64,000 nt of DNA from Cololabis saira (GCF_033807715.1 NC_084599.1:10955625-11019624); one strand, 5' to 3'. Positions 1 through 12,167 are shown, counted from the stretch's first letter. Notes: a model not told the origin generated them from the sequence alone. Made by a program: numbers and translations.

Positions 1-44
1 AATATCAGTTTTTGTAAATACCCGGCTACGTGTAAACGTGGCCT
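1..44 (+). mobile_element. Right end of GGCCCCGTTTACAC-type DNA transposon (cut by window edge)
   Basis: The first 44 bases match the right end of the complete copy at 15770-16454 (shared tttttgtaaatacccggcta and tgtaaac.tggcct). The rest of the element lies left of the window. Non-autonomous, with no coding content visible. Confidence 0.75.
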
Positions 45-314
45 TAATCTGCACTGACCACTAATATGACAGACTTTGCAAAACACGAAAATACGGGTCA
101 TTGACAAAGTGAAGAACGTCAGAAAGAAGTTTGTTGCAGTCAACGGACACAACAACAGGAGTGGCAGACACTTGTGCAACACGATTTGGGGGAAAAAGCT
201 ACGCCAATCTTTTTTTAGCATGAATCTGCCACCTGCACGATCTCCTACATCCAGCCAGTTTCTGATGTTGGTGAAGCCAGCGAGACTCCAGGGTCTTATG
301 TTACATAGTACCAC

Positions 315-480
315 TCAATAACAACCTCTTGAGTCATCTCCCCTCCCCTCCCATCTTCAGGCAGGGACACAATAACATGCCTTGCATTTACATTGGCAAG
401 TGCGTGTCAAACACATTCATCATCCAGGGATAATAAAGCGGTTTCATCAAAATAAAGCACGTGTTGTTTCCAGTTTATGG
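315..480. repeat. Unclassified dispersed repeat, copy 1
   Basis: Roughly 315-450 can be aligned by eye with 7450-7590. Shared blocks include CCTCtTGAgTCA, a CCCTccCCTC tract, AATAACAtGCCTTGC, GTcAAACAC and TTCATCCAGgGATAATA. The two are clearly homologous but diverged. No coding potential or termini could be fixed, so the class is unknown. Confidence 0.5.
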
Positions 481-776
481 TCCAGGGCTGGGTATGAAGT
501 CTTTTTTTACAGTGTGCCCACGAGGTTCAGCAGCTAGCGGATGGTGAAGAGATAATCACTTAATGTTACAGAAAGAGTTTTGTGTTAGAAATCCCTTAGA
601 ATTGCTTACCCTCCCTTTAACTGAAGAAGCGTTCATCATGACCCAGACAGCATAAAAACTGAAAAGACAGAAAAAGTTTTAGCAAACAAACATTTGATTG
701 CAGACTGTATATACTGTAATAGATTTGATGTGGTCACTGTAAAATCACCTACGGGTTTGTAATGTTGGGTCGTAAG

Positions 777-1379
777 TAGGGCTGGGCGATATATCAAGAT
801 TTTAATATATATCGATATATTTTCAAACGCGATATGGTACGAGACAATATCTTTTATATCGATTTAAAAAAAAAAAGAAATTAGGATTTTGATATAGCTT
901 ATTTTGTGACAAATTAACTTGAATGTTTTATTTGAGATTTGCACAAATGTTTTGTTATTTGCACAACTGTCAACCTCAGTGGAAAAGTCTGCTGTTACTG
1001 TCTACATTGTATTAATTGCACAGTGTATTTTAATGTAATTGTTATGCAGGAAAGGGATATTTGTTTTATTTTATTCAAGAAGCATTTTTATTCTATATAT
1101 GCAGGCAGTTTATTTGTATTTCATTTGTTTTATACATTTTGATATTGTGCAGACCTCTGTTAATAAAGGAACCTGTGTGACATTTGGCACGAGGCTTTGT
1201 ATTAAAACTGACTGTTTTTTTAAGGGTTTGCCTCAGAAAAAAATGAAGCTAACAGAGATGCTATGCTATAATGCTTTGGGGGAAACCCCAATTATGGCAC
1301 AGAAAAAATATCGATATATATCGAGTATCGCCATTCAGCTAGAAAAGATATGACTTTTGGTCCATATCGCCCAGCCCTA
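777..1379 (+). mobile_element. hAT-like MITE, family H1 (TAGGGCTGGGCGATAT), copy 1
   Basis: A 603-bp element with inverted ends TAGGGCTGGGCGATAT and ATATCGCCCAGCCCTA. The AT-rich subterminal part is rich in atatcgatata palindromes and the interior is nearly identical to three other copies in this window. Flanks (gtcgtaag/tcggaag) suggest a decayed duplication. The open frame inside (around 1039-1353) has no transposase resemblance; the element is non-autonomous. Confidence 0.85.
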
Positions 1380-2135
1380 TCGGAAGCCTGCTGGACCTCA
1401 CTAGCCTGAGTTCAGTTGCTACCAAACTAACTATTTTAGTTTGGCTGGGTTAGCTCACACTATCCAATAGTATTTTGATGTTTATTGTGATCAAATTGGT
1501 CTAAACATCTTCATTTCAAATGTCACTACTGAAACAGCATGTGAAACAAGTGCTGCCAGAGTTGAAATGAGGAGTGGAGGAGCTCCCTGGAGGCCCATTG
1601 TCTCTCAGCCTGGCAAACCCACCTGCGAGCGGCGTCCCGCCGTCCCGGCGTCCCCGCGGACCTGGTTCTTGTTTCAATTGTGTCAACAATTCTCAGAGGC
1701 TTTAAACAAGGCAACTGGACTTGTTTTTCTTCCTGTCAAGTCCACAAAAGTTCTTTTAACAACTCAAGTTGCCTTGTTTCAAGCCTTAGAGTTACCACGT
1801 CCTAGATGACTGAGAGTCTGCATCAGCATCAACACTTGTCTTGGGTGTTGTTGGCCAGTTGTCCAGTTAGGGAAGATGGAAACGGTCCTGAAATGACCTG
1901 AGGAGTAAGTTGCTCGACTACAAGCCAGTAGTGAGCTTGAGGCTGTTCAGCTGGTTTCCTCTAGTCAGCCTTAGCCATCTTCATCTTCTAACGCCTGCAG
2001 GCCAAACCTAACAGGTCGCAGTAACCTGTCTCTGTTTTTCTGTCTTTTAAGGCCAGAGGTGGACTTATTCCTTGTTATAGTTGCTTTTGTTACAGGTTTG
2101 GACTACACTGTCTAAGAGTTTGCTCCAGTCCTGAT

Positions 2136-2846
2136 CAGAGTTGTCAAAAGTATTCACATTCATTACTCAGGTAGAAGTATAGATACTAGAGTTTAAAAAT
2201 ACTCCTGTAGAAGTTGAAGTATCAACTCAAATTTTTTACTCAAGTAAAAGTATAAAATTACTGGTTTCAAAACTACTTAAAGTATAAAAGTAAAAGTAAT
2301 GTAAGGGGGAAAAAAGCCATTAAGGACAAAAGCCATTGAAAATGAATGCATCTTAGTATAATGCAAATATATTAAAGAACCATATATGTGTACTATTGAG
2401 CATTAACATGTGTTTCAGAGAGCAGGAGATATGATGACTAGTTGCCTATAAGTATTGTAATGGTGCAAAAAGTCAAACTTCAGAGGCATGTTATCATTTA
2501 TCCTAACCTTTATTGGAATGTACATCCAAGTTTAGTTGCAGGAATCTGAGGGAACGGATGTAAGAACAAAACTGGACAAGAACATCTGAAACAACCACAA
2601 CCAAATTCACTCTATCCGGATGGAGCAATTTAACTGGATAGTTTTTTTTAAAGGCCGAAATGAAATAGAGTAACAAGGCTGTTTTTAAAATGTAAGGAGT
2701 AAAAAGTACAGATAATTGTGTGAAAATGTAAGGAGTAAAAGTAAAAAGTCGTCTGAAAAATAATTACTCCAGTGAAGTATAGATAACCCAAATTTCTACT
2801 TAAGTAAGGTAATAAAGTATTTGTACTTTGTTACTTGACACCTCTG
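2136..2846 (+). mobile_element. hAT-like MITE, family H5 (CAGAGGTGTCAA), copy 1
   Basis: A 711-bp element starting CAGAGTTGTCAAAAGTATTC and ending TTACTTGACACCTCTG. It is flanked by the exact 8-bp duplication GTCCTGAT (2128-2135, 2847-2854). The subterminal regions carry repeated aagtaaaagta / agtaaaaagt motifs, as expected for hAT transposase binding sites. Non-coding. Confidence 0.93.
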
Positions 2847-3286
2847 GTCCTGATTAATATATGAAGACACACTAAATGTTATTACATCGTAGGCCTATTC
2901 TTAATGATTTCTGATCAGTTAATCTAAGACATGCATTAATGGCAGGTGTGAACTGGGCCTGGACTGGGTATATTAATATCAGTTTGACTTTTATCTGTCA
3001 AGCCTGTGATTGACTGGCAGCTTGTTTCACTTCTCACCCACTGATCGGCTAGAGCTCCTCGAGACCCTCTAAAGGATAAGTGAGTGTAGCTAATGGAGGG
3101 TTAGATGGACCTTGTGTTAGTGATGAAATGCTTCGCTCTGTTCAACCATGTCAGGGAGCAAGGGTAAATATAGAGGTGCGCAGATTATATTTTTTTTAAG
3201 ACACTAAAACCAGTTGAAATGCCTCCCTGTAATGTGAAAAGTTTGTATTTCCAGGATTAATGTGCACCTGCTACATATTACTAACA

Positions 3287-3300
3287 CCCCCCCCCCCCCC
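3287..3300 (+). repeat. C14 homopolymer
   Basis: Fourteen consecutive C followed by AAAA. Confidence 0.95.
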
Positions 3301-3988
3301 AAAACTCTGTTTGGCGGGTGACCAAGGCGGAGATCAAATTTTAATTTTGATTTCCAGATTGTCCAAAGCTGGTGATAAACCATGAGATATGTTTCAGTGA
3401 GATTGTTAGCGATTTTCTGTAGCCAGAAGTTGATTAAAGTTAATCTTTTGGGGTTTTTTTTTTTGTTTTTGTTTTTTTTTTTACAATTTTATAACTGAAG
3501 TAAAGATAGGGTCTGAAAACGTTATCCCAGTCAGCTTTTTGGCAATGCCAGACAGTCCATGTCTTCTCATGTTTGAGGATATTCCTCATCACCCTGTCCG
3601 TGTCCCTTCTCAGTGTCTACACCGCTGTTTTCCATCTCTGCTCTCCAACAGCAGATCTGAAAACCACAGGGATATGGCTGAGTGCCACCAAAGCTCTCAA
3701 GCTCAGAGCTGCAGAGCCTTAGATTACATATTTACAGCCCCTTCGCAGTCTATATGATCTTCATACTGTAAAACCTTGTTTATCCCTCTCGTAAGCACCG
3801 TCAGGATTTTCTGCCAATTGTGCTCAGATTTTGAACTTCCTGTCGGATGGGCCACTTGACATGACACAAGTGTGACTCATTCAGGGATGCAGGACGAGAG
3901 GACGGGCATGTCTCATGTTGGTTTTTTGAAGTTGGATGGTTTACAGCTTGAGACCCTTGGAACTGACTTCTGTTTTTCTCTCTTCCAG

Positions 3989-4061
3989 GTTAGCTTTATA
4001 TGTGTATGAGTATTTGCTGCACGTTGGAGCACAGAAATCAGCACAGACCTTCCTGTCAGAG
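3989..4061 (+). CDS. ssbp2/3/4: SSBP-family gene, exon 2 (LisH/LUFS domain, first part)
   Basis: This 73-bp internal exon supplies the last base of a split Lys codon and then 24 codons reading [16 protein letters not shown] and, further on, AQTFLSE. That is the LisH part of the N-terminal LUFS domain of vertebrate SSBP2/3/4, essentially invariant in the family. The acceptor is a strong pyrimidine tract ending ttccag and the donor is gtaaga. SSBP proteins are nuclear cofactors that bind LDB1 through this domain and stabilise LDB1-LIM-homeodomain complexes (family knowledge). The phase (one base, then whole codons) agrees with exon 3 beginning on a full Ile codon. Exon 1, which would hold the start codon, was not found upstream in the window. 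Family assignment is near certain; the paralogue is not. Confidence 0.95.
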
Positions 4062-5265
4062 GTAAGAGTTTTTTCTTTTTTACGTGACTTCCTGTTCGAA
4101 AAGGGCCGGTGTGATTCCCCTTCTATTGTATGACCCACAGTGGAATTCCCATCCGAAGTCGTTGTTGGTTTAAGCAGCTTTTAATGAGCCTCCATCTAAG
4201 AAACTGTGAACACATTCACATTTAATGAATCCACACTTGACTTTTTACAAACAGAAAAATTTGGGACTTTGTAAAACATGGCATTGGGCTACTTAATGTG
4301 ATCAGCCACCTTTCATTATTAGCTTTAATTTGCAGTCACACAATGTTTAATTAGCACATTTTGACATATTGTGAGCATGTGTTGTTGTTTGTGTTCTGTT
4401 ATGACATTTGAGAAGTGAAGCCAGCACCTGCTAAATTAAACCAAACGTGCTTTAAGCATTTGAAGCCACAGCAAAGCTAAGCATTTGCGAGATATATTAG
4501 CCTCATACTATGCTCCCAAACTGTTGAGGAGGTAAGGTCTCTAATGTGTTGCATCCTTTTCCTTAATGGACATCCTTCCTGCTAATGGTCCCATGTTCAG
4601 GCCTCCTCCAGGTCAACACTCCTCCTGCCCCTTGGCTTTAGTCAGCCCCACATAGTACACCTCATACCACCCCACAACAGCTGGATATCATACCAAAGTA
4701 GTATTTTTCTCTGTAAACCTATAACATATTTCAATCAGTAAAAAGGATGAGGCTGATGAATATACCGTGGAGTCCCCGGTACAGAGTGCACATGTCCTTT
4801 GAGAACATAAGCCCGGGATTAGGCCGGGTGTAAAAGGTTAAACAGAGGTTTAAAAAACACATTATTTCAAACAAGTCATGTCAACAGGTGATTGTAATCG
4901 TAATTTGGTTCAAAATCATTATTTATGAAAGGCTGAGTCTTTTAGGAGCAAAGAGGAGCAGAAGAGCTCATCTCCGAATGTGTGAGAAAATCGTTTTAAT
5001 ATTTAATACCAGCGTCGGTAAAAGAACGATTGGGAGGGATTTTCATCTTTCACTCTGCAGAGTTCAATATCGTTATACAATTCCAAGGAATTTGGAGGAA
5101 TCTCAGATGCAACCTTAAACAGGACGCCAGTGATCTCCTCCCTCTCAGATGGCACTGTGTTAAAAACCGTCATTCATTTATGCCTCGTTTCAATTTACTT
5201 CTGTGCAGACTTGCATAATGTCTGCATGTCCATTTATTCCTATGGGGGCCTCCCTGACTTCTGAC

Positions 5266-5889
5266 CAGTGTTGGGTGTACTGTAACGAGATTACATTCGC
5301 CAATAACACAGTAATGTACCGCGTTACAGTTGTAATTCGGGTAATCCCGTTATAGTTACTATAATACAAAAAAAAATACGTTACTTTAGTTACTTTAAGC
5401 TTTTCAGCTACATGTAGAACGGGAGAACAGAAAAGAAAATCAAACCTTTTATTATTTTAATATTGCTGTTTTATGGCTTACATTTTAAGATTAAGATTCC
5501 CAGAATATTCAAATTTTTTGAGATAGGATATTTGAGTTTTCTTAAGCTGTAAACCATGATCAGCAATATTAAAATAATAAAAGGCTTGCAATATTTCAGT
5601 TTATTTGTAATGAATCCAGAATGTACGACATTTTTGTTTTTGTAATTGCATTACAGAAAATCACAATATTCTAATTTTCTGAGACAGTCCTGTACATGTT
5701 GTTCATTGGCAATCGAGTTATGTTGCAGCTAAGGTGATATTGCGGAGTAATCCAAAAGTAATGTAACTAGTAATGTAACTAGTTACTTTCAGCAACCAGT
5801 AACTAAGTAGTGTAAGTGATTACTTTTTTTAAAAAAGTAACTAGTAATATGTAATGGATTACTTTTTTTGAGTAACTACCCCAACACTG
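5266..5889 (+). mobile_element. hAT-like MITE, family H6 (CAGTGTTGGG)
   Basis: A 624-bp element with inverted ends CAGTGTTGGG / CCCAACACTG and exact 8-bp duplication CTTCTGAC (5258-5265, 5890-5897). The ends are dense in tagttacttt / taacta motifs, a pattern common in fish genomes. It is interrupted by a nested foldback element at about 5445-5696. Confidence 0.93.
5445..5696. mobile_element. Foldback MITE nested inside H6 element
   Basis: A perfect 24-base inverted repeat, starting CCTTTTATTATTTTAATATT at 5445-5468, pairs with 5561-5584. The right part ends ctgagacagtcctgta. This arrangement (acaggactgtctcagaaaat ends, long self-complementary interior) is that of a very abundant fish palindromic element. 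The left arm is truncated, so only part of the hairpin remains. Class from general knowledge of fish repeats. Confidence 0.75.
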
Positions 5890-6830
5890 CTTCTGACATG
5901 GTTGCAAAAATCCACCTCCTGGTGTTTTTCGGATAATCTTCACTGGAAAGTGTTAAAAAATGTGGATTTGTGCGGTGGATTGTGTAAGCTGGAAAACCAA
6001 ATAGCTTTCAGGCTTTTTCTTTGGAAAACTGAACTTGTTTTATTATGTAAGTGAAAGTGTCTAGGCTACAAGTGTAACTATTATTGCTCCTCAACAACGA
6101 GTTGGTGTGGGAGCCATCCGGCCTTCCATCTTGAGCTGCATTTGCTTGCTTTGAACGCATGGGGGACGTTGCATATTTCATACAGATATTTGGAAATAAA
6201 GTGTTAGCCTGGGAATAACAAGGACTCCGGTACAGAGCTACATTCACAAATGCTGCCTCAAGTGTTCAGGGTTAAACAAAAAGCCCCTTTTACGTTGGTG
6301 GATTCCCTGCGTCTAACGCGTGGATCTAGCATGTCGCCTGTCCCTTTTACACTGACCGATGTGGGGTGACGTGTCGAGCTAACTCGCCTCCAAGGGCAGT
6401 CTTATCCGCGGGTCAGGTCTAATGTAAACAGAACTAACGCTGGGTGGCGGGTCGTGGGAGGGGTTTGTCAATCACGTAACCTGAGTTCAACCCACCAGGA
6501 GAGCTTTTTTTTAATTGTATTATTATTATTTTATAAAATAAGGAAACAGCTGATAAGAGTAACAACAGCAGCAGGACGTCACAGGAAAGTTCTATATTTG
6601 CAAGATGAGTAACTAGATATCTGCAAGCTACTCAGCCTTGGAGCCGAGGCCGCCATAAACCAGCGTATGTCCAGAACCATAAAGGATGGTGCATGACTGT
6701 TTGAACAAGTGGCCACAAACAGCAAGAAGCAACCACTGGTCAAAAAACGCTTCATCCACCCTCCACACCCATCTGACAGCAATAAATCCTGCTGATGGAG
6801 GGATAATTCTACCCTCCTACTAGGCCTGGG

Positions 6831-7423
6831 CGATATATCGAGATTTTAATATATATCGATATATTTTCAAACGCGATATGGTACGAGACAATATTGTTTA
6901 TATCGATTTAAAAAAAATGTAAATATATATATATATTTTTTTTATGATTTTGATATAGCTTATTTTGTGACAAATTGACTTGAATGTTTTATTTGAGATT
7001 TGCACAAATGTCAACCTCAGTGGAAAAGTCTGCCTGTTACTGTCTACATTGTATTAATTGCACAGTGTATTTTAATTTAATTGTTATGCAGGAAAGGGAT
7101 ATTTGTTTTATTTTATTCAAGAAGCATTTTTATTCTATATATGCAGGCAGTTTATTTTTATTTCATTTGTTTTATACATTTTGATATTGTGCAGACCTCT
7201 GTTAATAAAGGAACCTGTGTGACATTTGGCACGACATTGTATTAAAACTGACTGTTTTTTTAAGGGTTTGCCTCAGAAAAAAATGAAGCTAACAGAGATG
7301 CTATGCTATAATGCTTTGGGGGAAACCCCAATTATGGCACAGAAAAAATTGATATATATCGAGTATCGCCATTTAGCTAGAAAATATCGAGATATGACTT
7401 TTGGTCCATATCGCCCAGCCCTA
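6831..7423 (+). mobile_element. hAT-like MITE, family H1, copy 2
   Basis: A 593-bp copy with ends TAGGCCTGGGCGATAT and ATATCGCCCAGCCCTA. It is flanked by an exact 8-bp target-site duplication CCTCCTAC (6823-6830 and 7424-7431), the hallmark length of the hAT superfamily. The interior matches copy 1, including the segment gttatgcaggaaagggatat. Confidence 0.92.
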
Positions 7424-7449
7424 CCTCCTACACAGGTTACGTTTTGTTA

Positions 7450-7590
7450 CGCGGTTAAAGCCTCCTGACTCACCTTCCCTGCCCTCTCAACTCACCTTCA
7501 GACACAGGGTGTCAAATAACAAGCCTTGCGCTTATAGTACCCAACGCGCGTTAAACACTTGTTCATCCAGCGATAATAGCAGGATCCAAT
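7450..7590. repeat. Unclassified dispersed repeat, copy 2
   Basis: Second copy of the repeat at 315-480, in the same orientation. It directly follows the hAT-like element at 6831-7423, which may therefore have inserted into a longer, older repeat. The flank at 6270-6510 contains ccttttac motifs and could belong to the same older unit, but I could not align it to the first copy. Confidence 0.45.
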
Positions 7591-9014
7591 CTACAAACGC
7601 CCAAAGAAGCCTCATTTTAAACTTCTCCAGAGCAGGCACCAAGATCTTTGGGCTCAGAGGCCGGACATGGATGATTAGAGTGAAAATGTGTTGTGTTCAG
7701 ATGAATCAGAGTTAGATAAAGATAAAGCTTTACTCTCCCAGCAGATTTTAGTAAATGTTCAGCCCTGACATCCAGGACTTGATATAATATTAACTGCTGA
7801 AAGTTAGATGACAAGACAGACTTTTTTTTTAATTGAATTGAAATGAAAACAGTCAAAACTTTAATACACTGTTACATGAGTAGGATTTACTCGCATTAAA
7901 CTATTTTACATTGATGTTTTGCCAGTTTCAGGTTAAGTTAAGAATATAAATATTTCTTCAACAGTTGTAGGAACAAAGATAATTTGAAAAAGCAGTATTC
8001 TGTAGATGGTTTCACCAAGCGCTGGTGAAGTGACAAACGACAGATGAACATGGTTGATTAGTGTCTTGTTTCATCTGATATGACGTTGGAGTCAGAGGCT
8101 GGAAACAAAATTTGTCTACAGTTAACTAAACTTTAGAAACAGAACGTTGGGATAGTTTCTTGATCAAGAGTTACATCCTAGACTTTTGTTTTCACCCAGT
8201 CATGTCACATTAATGACTCCAGACAACTGTCTAAATGAATTAGAGAGCTGGGAGAGAATTAGAGGAATGACAGAGCCCCTACTCCACACATCAGGAGTGC
8301 ACTATTTAAAAAAATTGTATGCAACTATTTACTTGAAACATCCATGATCTAAAAGGTGTGAACAGAAAATCTAAATTAGTTGTTGCATTGCAGCCACACT
8401 GATAAGGCTGCTTGTTTTAGACACACAAAGTTCATTTGGAGCAGATTTTCAAACAAATTTAGCTGAAATCGGCTCAATTAAAGGCTGTGACTAAAATGAG
8501 CTACATTAAAAGATGGCCATTAAGAGATGCCTGCCTTCCTCAGCCTTTTGTATTCACATATTCTCCTCTTATTAACTTTTTGAAATTAAAATCTGCAAAA
8601 AGGATTATCACCGTTGGCACAAATCTCACCTGCACACTTTGATCAGGGCAGGAGCTTGATTGGCTCCTTTGGACAAATTTATATTCATCATTGTCTAAGT
8701 GGCACCTTTTTTTTTTTGCTTGCATCTTGTATTTCTGTAAAAGCTGCGCGTTAACTGCAGTTAGACTTCCTAAGACATCATTTATAAAGTGGTTCTCATT
8801 AACAAAGCAGGGTAACAGGGTATGTAGACTTCCCAGAATTGTAAATGATGTCTTAAAAAAAGGCTTAAACACGATGTGTAAACGGGCCTGGGTAACAAAA
8901 TCAGCGTTTAAAGAATCATTACGACATCAGCAGTGATTTTCATAGTTGAAATATAATTTTGAACGTAGAGGATTCAAATGATGACCCAACAGTCCAGACT
9001 CCAGTCACCTAGAG

Positions 9015-9560
9015 CAGTGGTTCCCAACCTTTTTTCCTTGTCCCCCCCCTACTTGTGTCTAAGACCAGCCAGGCCCCCCGACCCGTACGTACTAACACCA
9101 AAATAGTCTTTAATTGAAAAAAATTAACATTAATTATGTTTTTTTGAATCATTTCTCTTTGGTTTACTCTGTAGACTTTTTTTTCTCCAATGTCACCAAT
9201 GTATAAAATACGCACAAAAGGACATAAAAGGACATAAAAATATTTCTGAAAAATGTCTCTTTTAATATGAGACCACCATTTTTTAACATTTTTCCTTTAA
9301 CAACCTGTCAGAGTAGATTAAATGTTGAGTAATGATATAATAATATGGAATTAAATCATTTCCTGTGTTTGTCACCAGTGTATAAAAAACACAAGAAAAT
9401 ATTCAAGACATTCATAAATTATTCCTAACAATGTCTTATGAATGACTTATGAATGTAATTTTTACAACTGCATAATTTCAAAGCAGAAAAGGTTTCGCGC
9501 CCCCCCAGAGATCTCTGGCGCCCCCCCAGGGGGGCCCGGACCCCAGGTCGGGAGACACTG
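9015..9560 (+). mobile_element. hAT-like element, family H8 (CAGTGGTTCCCAACC)
   Basis: A 546-bp repeat starting CAGTGGTTCCCAACC and ending GGTCGGGAGACACTG (inverted, imperfect). Flanks acctagag/gtctagag share six of eight bases. It is bordered by C-rich tracts, gtcccccccc on the left and cgcccccccag on the right. No transposase frame. Confidence 0.75.
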
Positions 9561-9646
9561 GTCTAGAGCTCATTGAGGGCAGGCAGGGAGCGGGACGGGC
9601 AGGGCGGCTGGACCAGGAGCAGGCGTCTAGAATATGAAGCTGGGAT

Positions 9647-9665
9647 GGGGGGGGGGGGGGGGGGG
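9647..9665 (+). repeat. G19 homopolymer
   Basis: Nineteen consecutive G; potential G-quadruplex former. Confidence 0.95.
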
Positions 9666-10900
9666 CGTGGCGTGAGATTAGGTGGCGGGGCTGCAGCGAG
9701 CCTCCATGATTTCAAGCCTCATGGGGAAATCTCCTCCCAGAGATTTAAGCTTTATTGCTGAGTTGCTGGAAAGGTGAGGTTTGGTGCCGCAGGCAACCGG
9801 AAACTCACAAATACGGATAAGACTTTAGCTAACATGTACACAAACGCGATAAACATGTCATGCACTATGAGGCGCCTGAATTAGTTTGATGCCAGCTGTC
9901 ACAAATGTTGAACCTGAAATGCAAAGTTCTTTACTAATTTTTTTTATGTCAACCGCATTTTTATTTAGATGTCTTTTCCAGTGTGAGTTGATGCATGCAG
10001 ACAGCAGCTTAACCTTTTTTCTCATTTATGTCACTTAGTTTTAAAGACTTGAACTATTTGAATGAAGAAAGCAAACAGAAACTATTTAATATCTCAAAGA
10101 AGTAGTTTTACGGTTACCATACATGCGGTAACGACATCTTTGTTATTTTGCACTTTGATTATCGGCTTTTTTCTTACTTTTATCTTTGTGTTATTCTTTT
10201 TTAATCTGCTCCTTTCTTGTCACTGCAGTGGGCAAGAAAACTGCATGCAGAGCTTCCAGTTATGACAAAAGCACATGAAACAGAAGCAACAGCAGAAAAC
10301 ATCTTTACCTCATTAGGAAAAACAAAAACAAATCAAACGCTGCAAGATTTCAAAAACAAAAACTAGGAAGGAAATGCAGTGCTGTTTAAACATAACTTTT
10401 TCTGGTTTAAAAGGGGGGATAAACAAAAGAACTGAACTAAAATCAACATTTCAAACTCAGCTACATATTATACTATCAATACAAATGAAAAACTGCGAGC
10501 TGCTTGTTGGAGTCGTCTTCGTGCACATGCATGTCTCTGTGGATCAAGGACTTCTGTGCTGCAGTTAAAGTGAGGCTGCACAATCACACACCTGCTCATC
10601 TAACCAGAGCGCTATCACCTGGACTCTCCTGCCCTTAATTGGCCTCCGATGCTCCCAGAGCAAGATGCACACACGCTTTCACATTTAAACTATACGCACA
10701 ATACCGCAATACACTCCTGTTTCCGAGAGCACGTCGTCGCTCAGTATTCTTCTACACAGTGCAGCACTCAGCTCTTTAGCAGCATTAAATCCACAGACCC
10801 ACAACAAGCACACAGCACATCACATCATTACAAGTGTCACTGGGGAAATCTGTACAATTGACACTTTAATAGAAACCCAGGGCTTGTATCTGTATGTTTA

Positions 10901-10949
10901 TGTGTGTGTATATATATATATATAAAGAGAGAGAGAGAGAGAGAGAGAG
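10901..10949 (+). repeat. Compound (TG)n(TA)n(GA)n microsatellite
   Basis: Short tgtgtgtg, then tatatatata, then about 24 bp of ga units. Confidence 0.95.
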
Positions 10950-11429
10950 GGAAACATTGAGAAATCTTGCTCCTGTCTTGCTGTTCTCACACAGTCTGAG
11001 TCTGTATGTATTGCCTGAATCTGAGCATGAGTGTGTGTGTGTTTATGTGTGTAAAGTCATGTCATTGGGAGTGTGTAAAGCAGGAAGTTGGTCCACTATC
11101 GCTCACTGGATCTTATCTCGGCGTCCAGACACTGGCAGGAGCTCTGTTGGTTTGTGAGGGCAGCAGAGAGGACTGGTGTTTCAAGACAGTCACAATTTCT
11201 TATCCGCAAACTCTGCTCTGCACTGCAGATCAGCGTGCTACTTCACTGCCTTATTCTTTGCTGGAGTCCCCTCAACTTTACAGTCACTCTGTCACTGCAA
11301 AGCTGAGTGGACCGTTAAACATAATGGATACATTATGCATAAATCATGCCGCAGTGTCTAATTTTTCTCTGTCCTCCTCCTCTGTCCTCACCCCCTCGAC
11401 CTTCTTCCTCATCTCCTCATCTCTCGCAG

Positions 11430-11491
11430 ATTCGATGGGAGAAGAACATCACACTTGGGGAACCTCCAGGATTTTTACATTCATGGTGGTG
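11430..11491 (+). CDS. ssbp2/3/4: SSBP-family gene, exon 3 (LUFS domain, middle)
   Basis: This 62-bp exon encodes [13 protein letters not shown] followed by GFLHSWW and the first two bases of a Cys codon. It is the signature second block of the SSBP LUFS domain, directly continuing exon 2 (...FLSE|IRWEK...). The acceptor is a C/T-rich tract ending tctcgcag and the donor is gtacgt, leaving TG|T split to exon 4. The Trp pair and the Gly-Glu-Pro-Pro turn are strictly conserved in the family. It lies 7,368 bp downstream of exon 2. No frameshift or substitution is seen relative to the vertebrate consensus as I know it, so the gene looks intact here. Confidence 0.95.
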
Positions 11492-12102
11492 GTACGTATC
11501 CAATGATGCCCTCTGTCTCCTTCCCTTTTCTTGGCCACACACATGTTTTTGCTCAACAGCTCACATTTATAGTCCAGAGACACACTTAAAGGGATGCATG
11601 AATGTGTACAGACTGGATGAGGACAGAAATTGCAGAACTTTTAAAAGCATCATTTCCTGCTGTCCTTCTGATTGACAAGTGAGGTACTCCCTCTGGTCTG
11701 CTGTCTGAGCTGGGTTTTTGTTTTGTTTTTTAAACCTGTCACTAAGGCATTCACTGTCTAACTGAAGTAGAAATCAGGAGGTTTTTATCATAGTGGTTTC
11801 CAACTGAACAATTCTTGACACAGCCAACTCTAAAGGTTGCAGCTTTGTATTTTGACAAACTTGCATGAAGAAATGCACCACATTAGCTATTAGAGGTAAC
11901 TATTATAACACTGGAGAAAGCTTAAGTTCTTAGTAGTTCTCAAGTTCAGTTTCACATTTCCTGAATTATTCAACCTGGGAACTATTTTCATTTGCATTTG
12001 GACGTAAAAACACTAATGAGTATTACTGCACTTCAACAGACTCAAGATGATTCCCCTCTTAAGTTTTTTGCTTTTTTTCCTATTCACTTTTCATATATTT
12101 AT

Positions 12103-12167
12103 TATGTAAAGCACCTTGAATTGCCTTGTTGCTGAAATGTCCTATATAAATAAACTTGGATTGCCTT
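12103..12167 (+). repeat. LINE/SINE 3'-tail fragment
   Basis: Contains taaagcaccttgaattgcct and ctatataaataaacttggat, the typical 3' end of a fish LINE or LINE-tailed SINE. No coding part is attached. Confidence 0.5.

Larger units (their letters stand above)
1..3988 (+). other. SSBP gene intron 1, 3' part
   Basis: Non-coding sequence upstream of the exon 2 acceptor. It holds the end of a transposon (1-44), a hAT-like element (777-1379), an 8-bp-TSD hAT-like element (2136-2846) and a C14 run (3287-3300). No exon 1 (Met...Gln-Ala-Arg-Glu-Lys) is recognisable, so the first exon is further upstream. Short open frames here show no family resemblance. In 1380-2135 and 2855-3988 I see nothing beyond ordinary intronic sequence. 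Confidence 0.85.
4062..11429 (+). other. SSBP gene intron 2
   Basis: A 7,368-bp intron between exons 2 and 3. It contains three hAT-like elements (5266-5889, 6831-7423, 9015-9560), one carrying a nested foldback element, an unclassified dispersed repeat piece (7450-7590), a G19 run (9647-9665) and a composite TG/TA/GA simple repeat (10901-10949). The segments 4062-5265, 7600-9014 and 9670-10900 show no recognisable gene or repeat. Confidence 0.9.
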
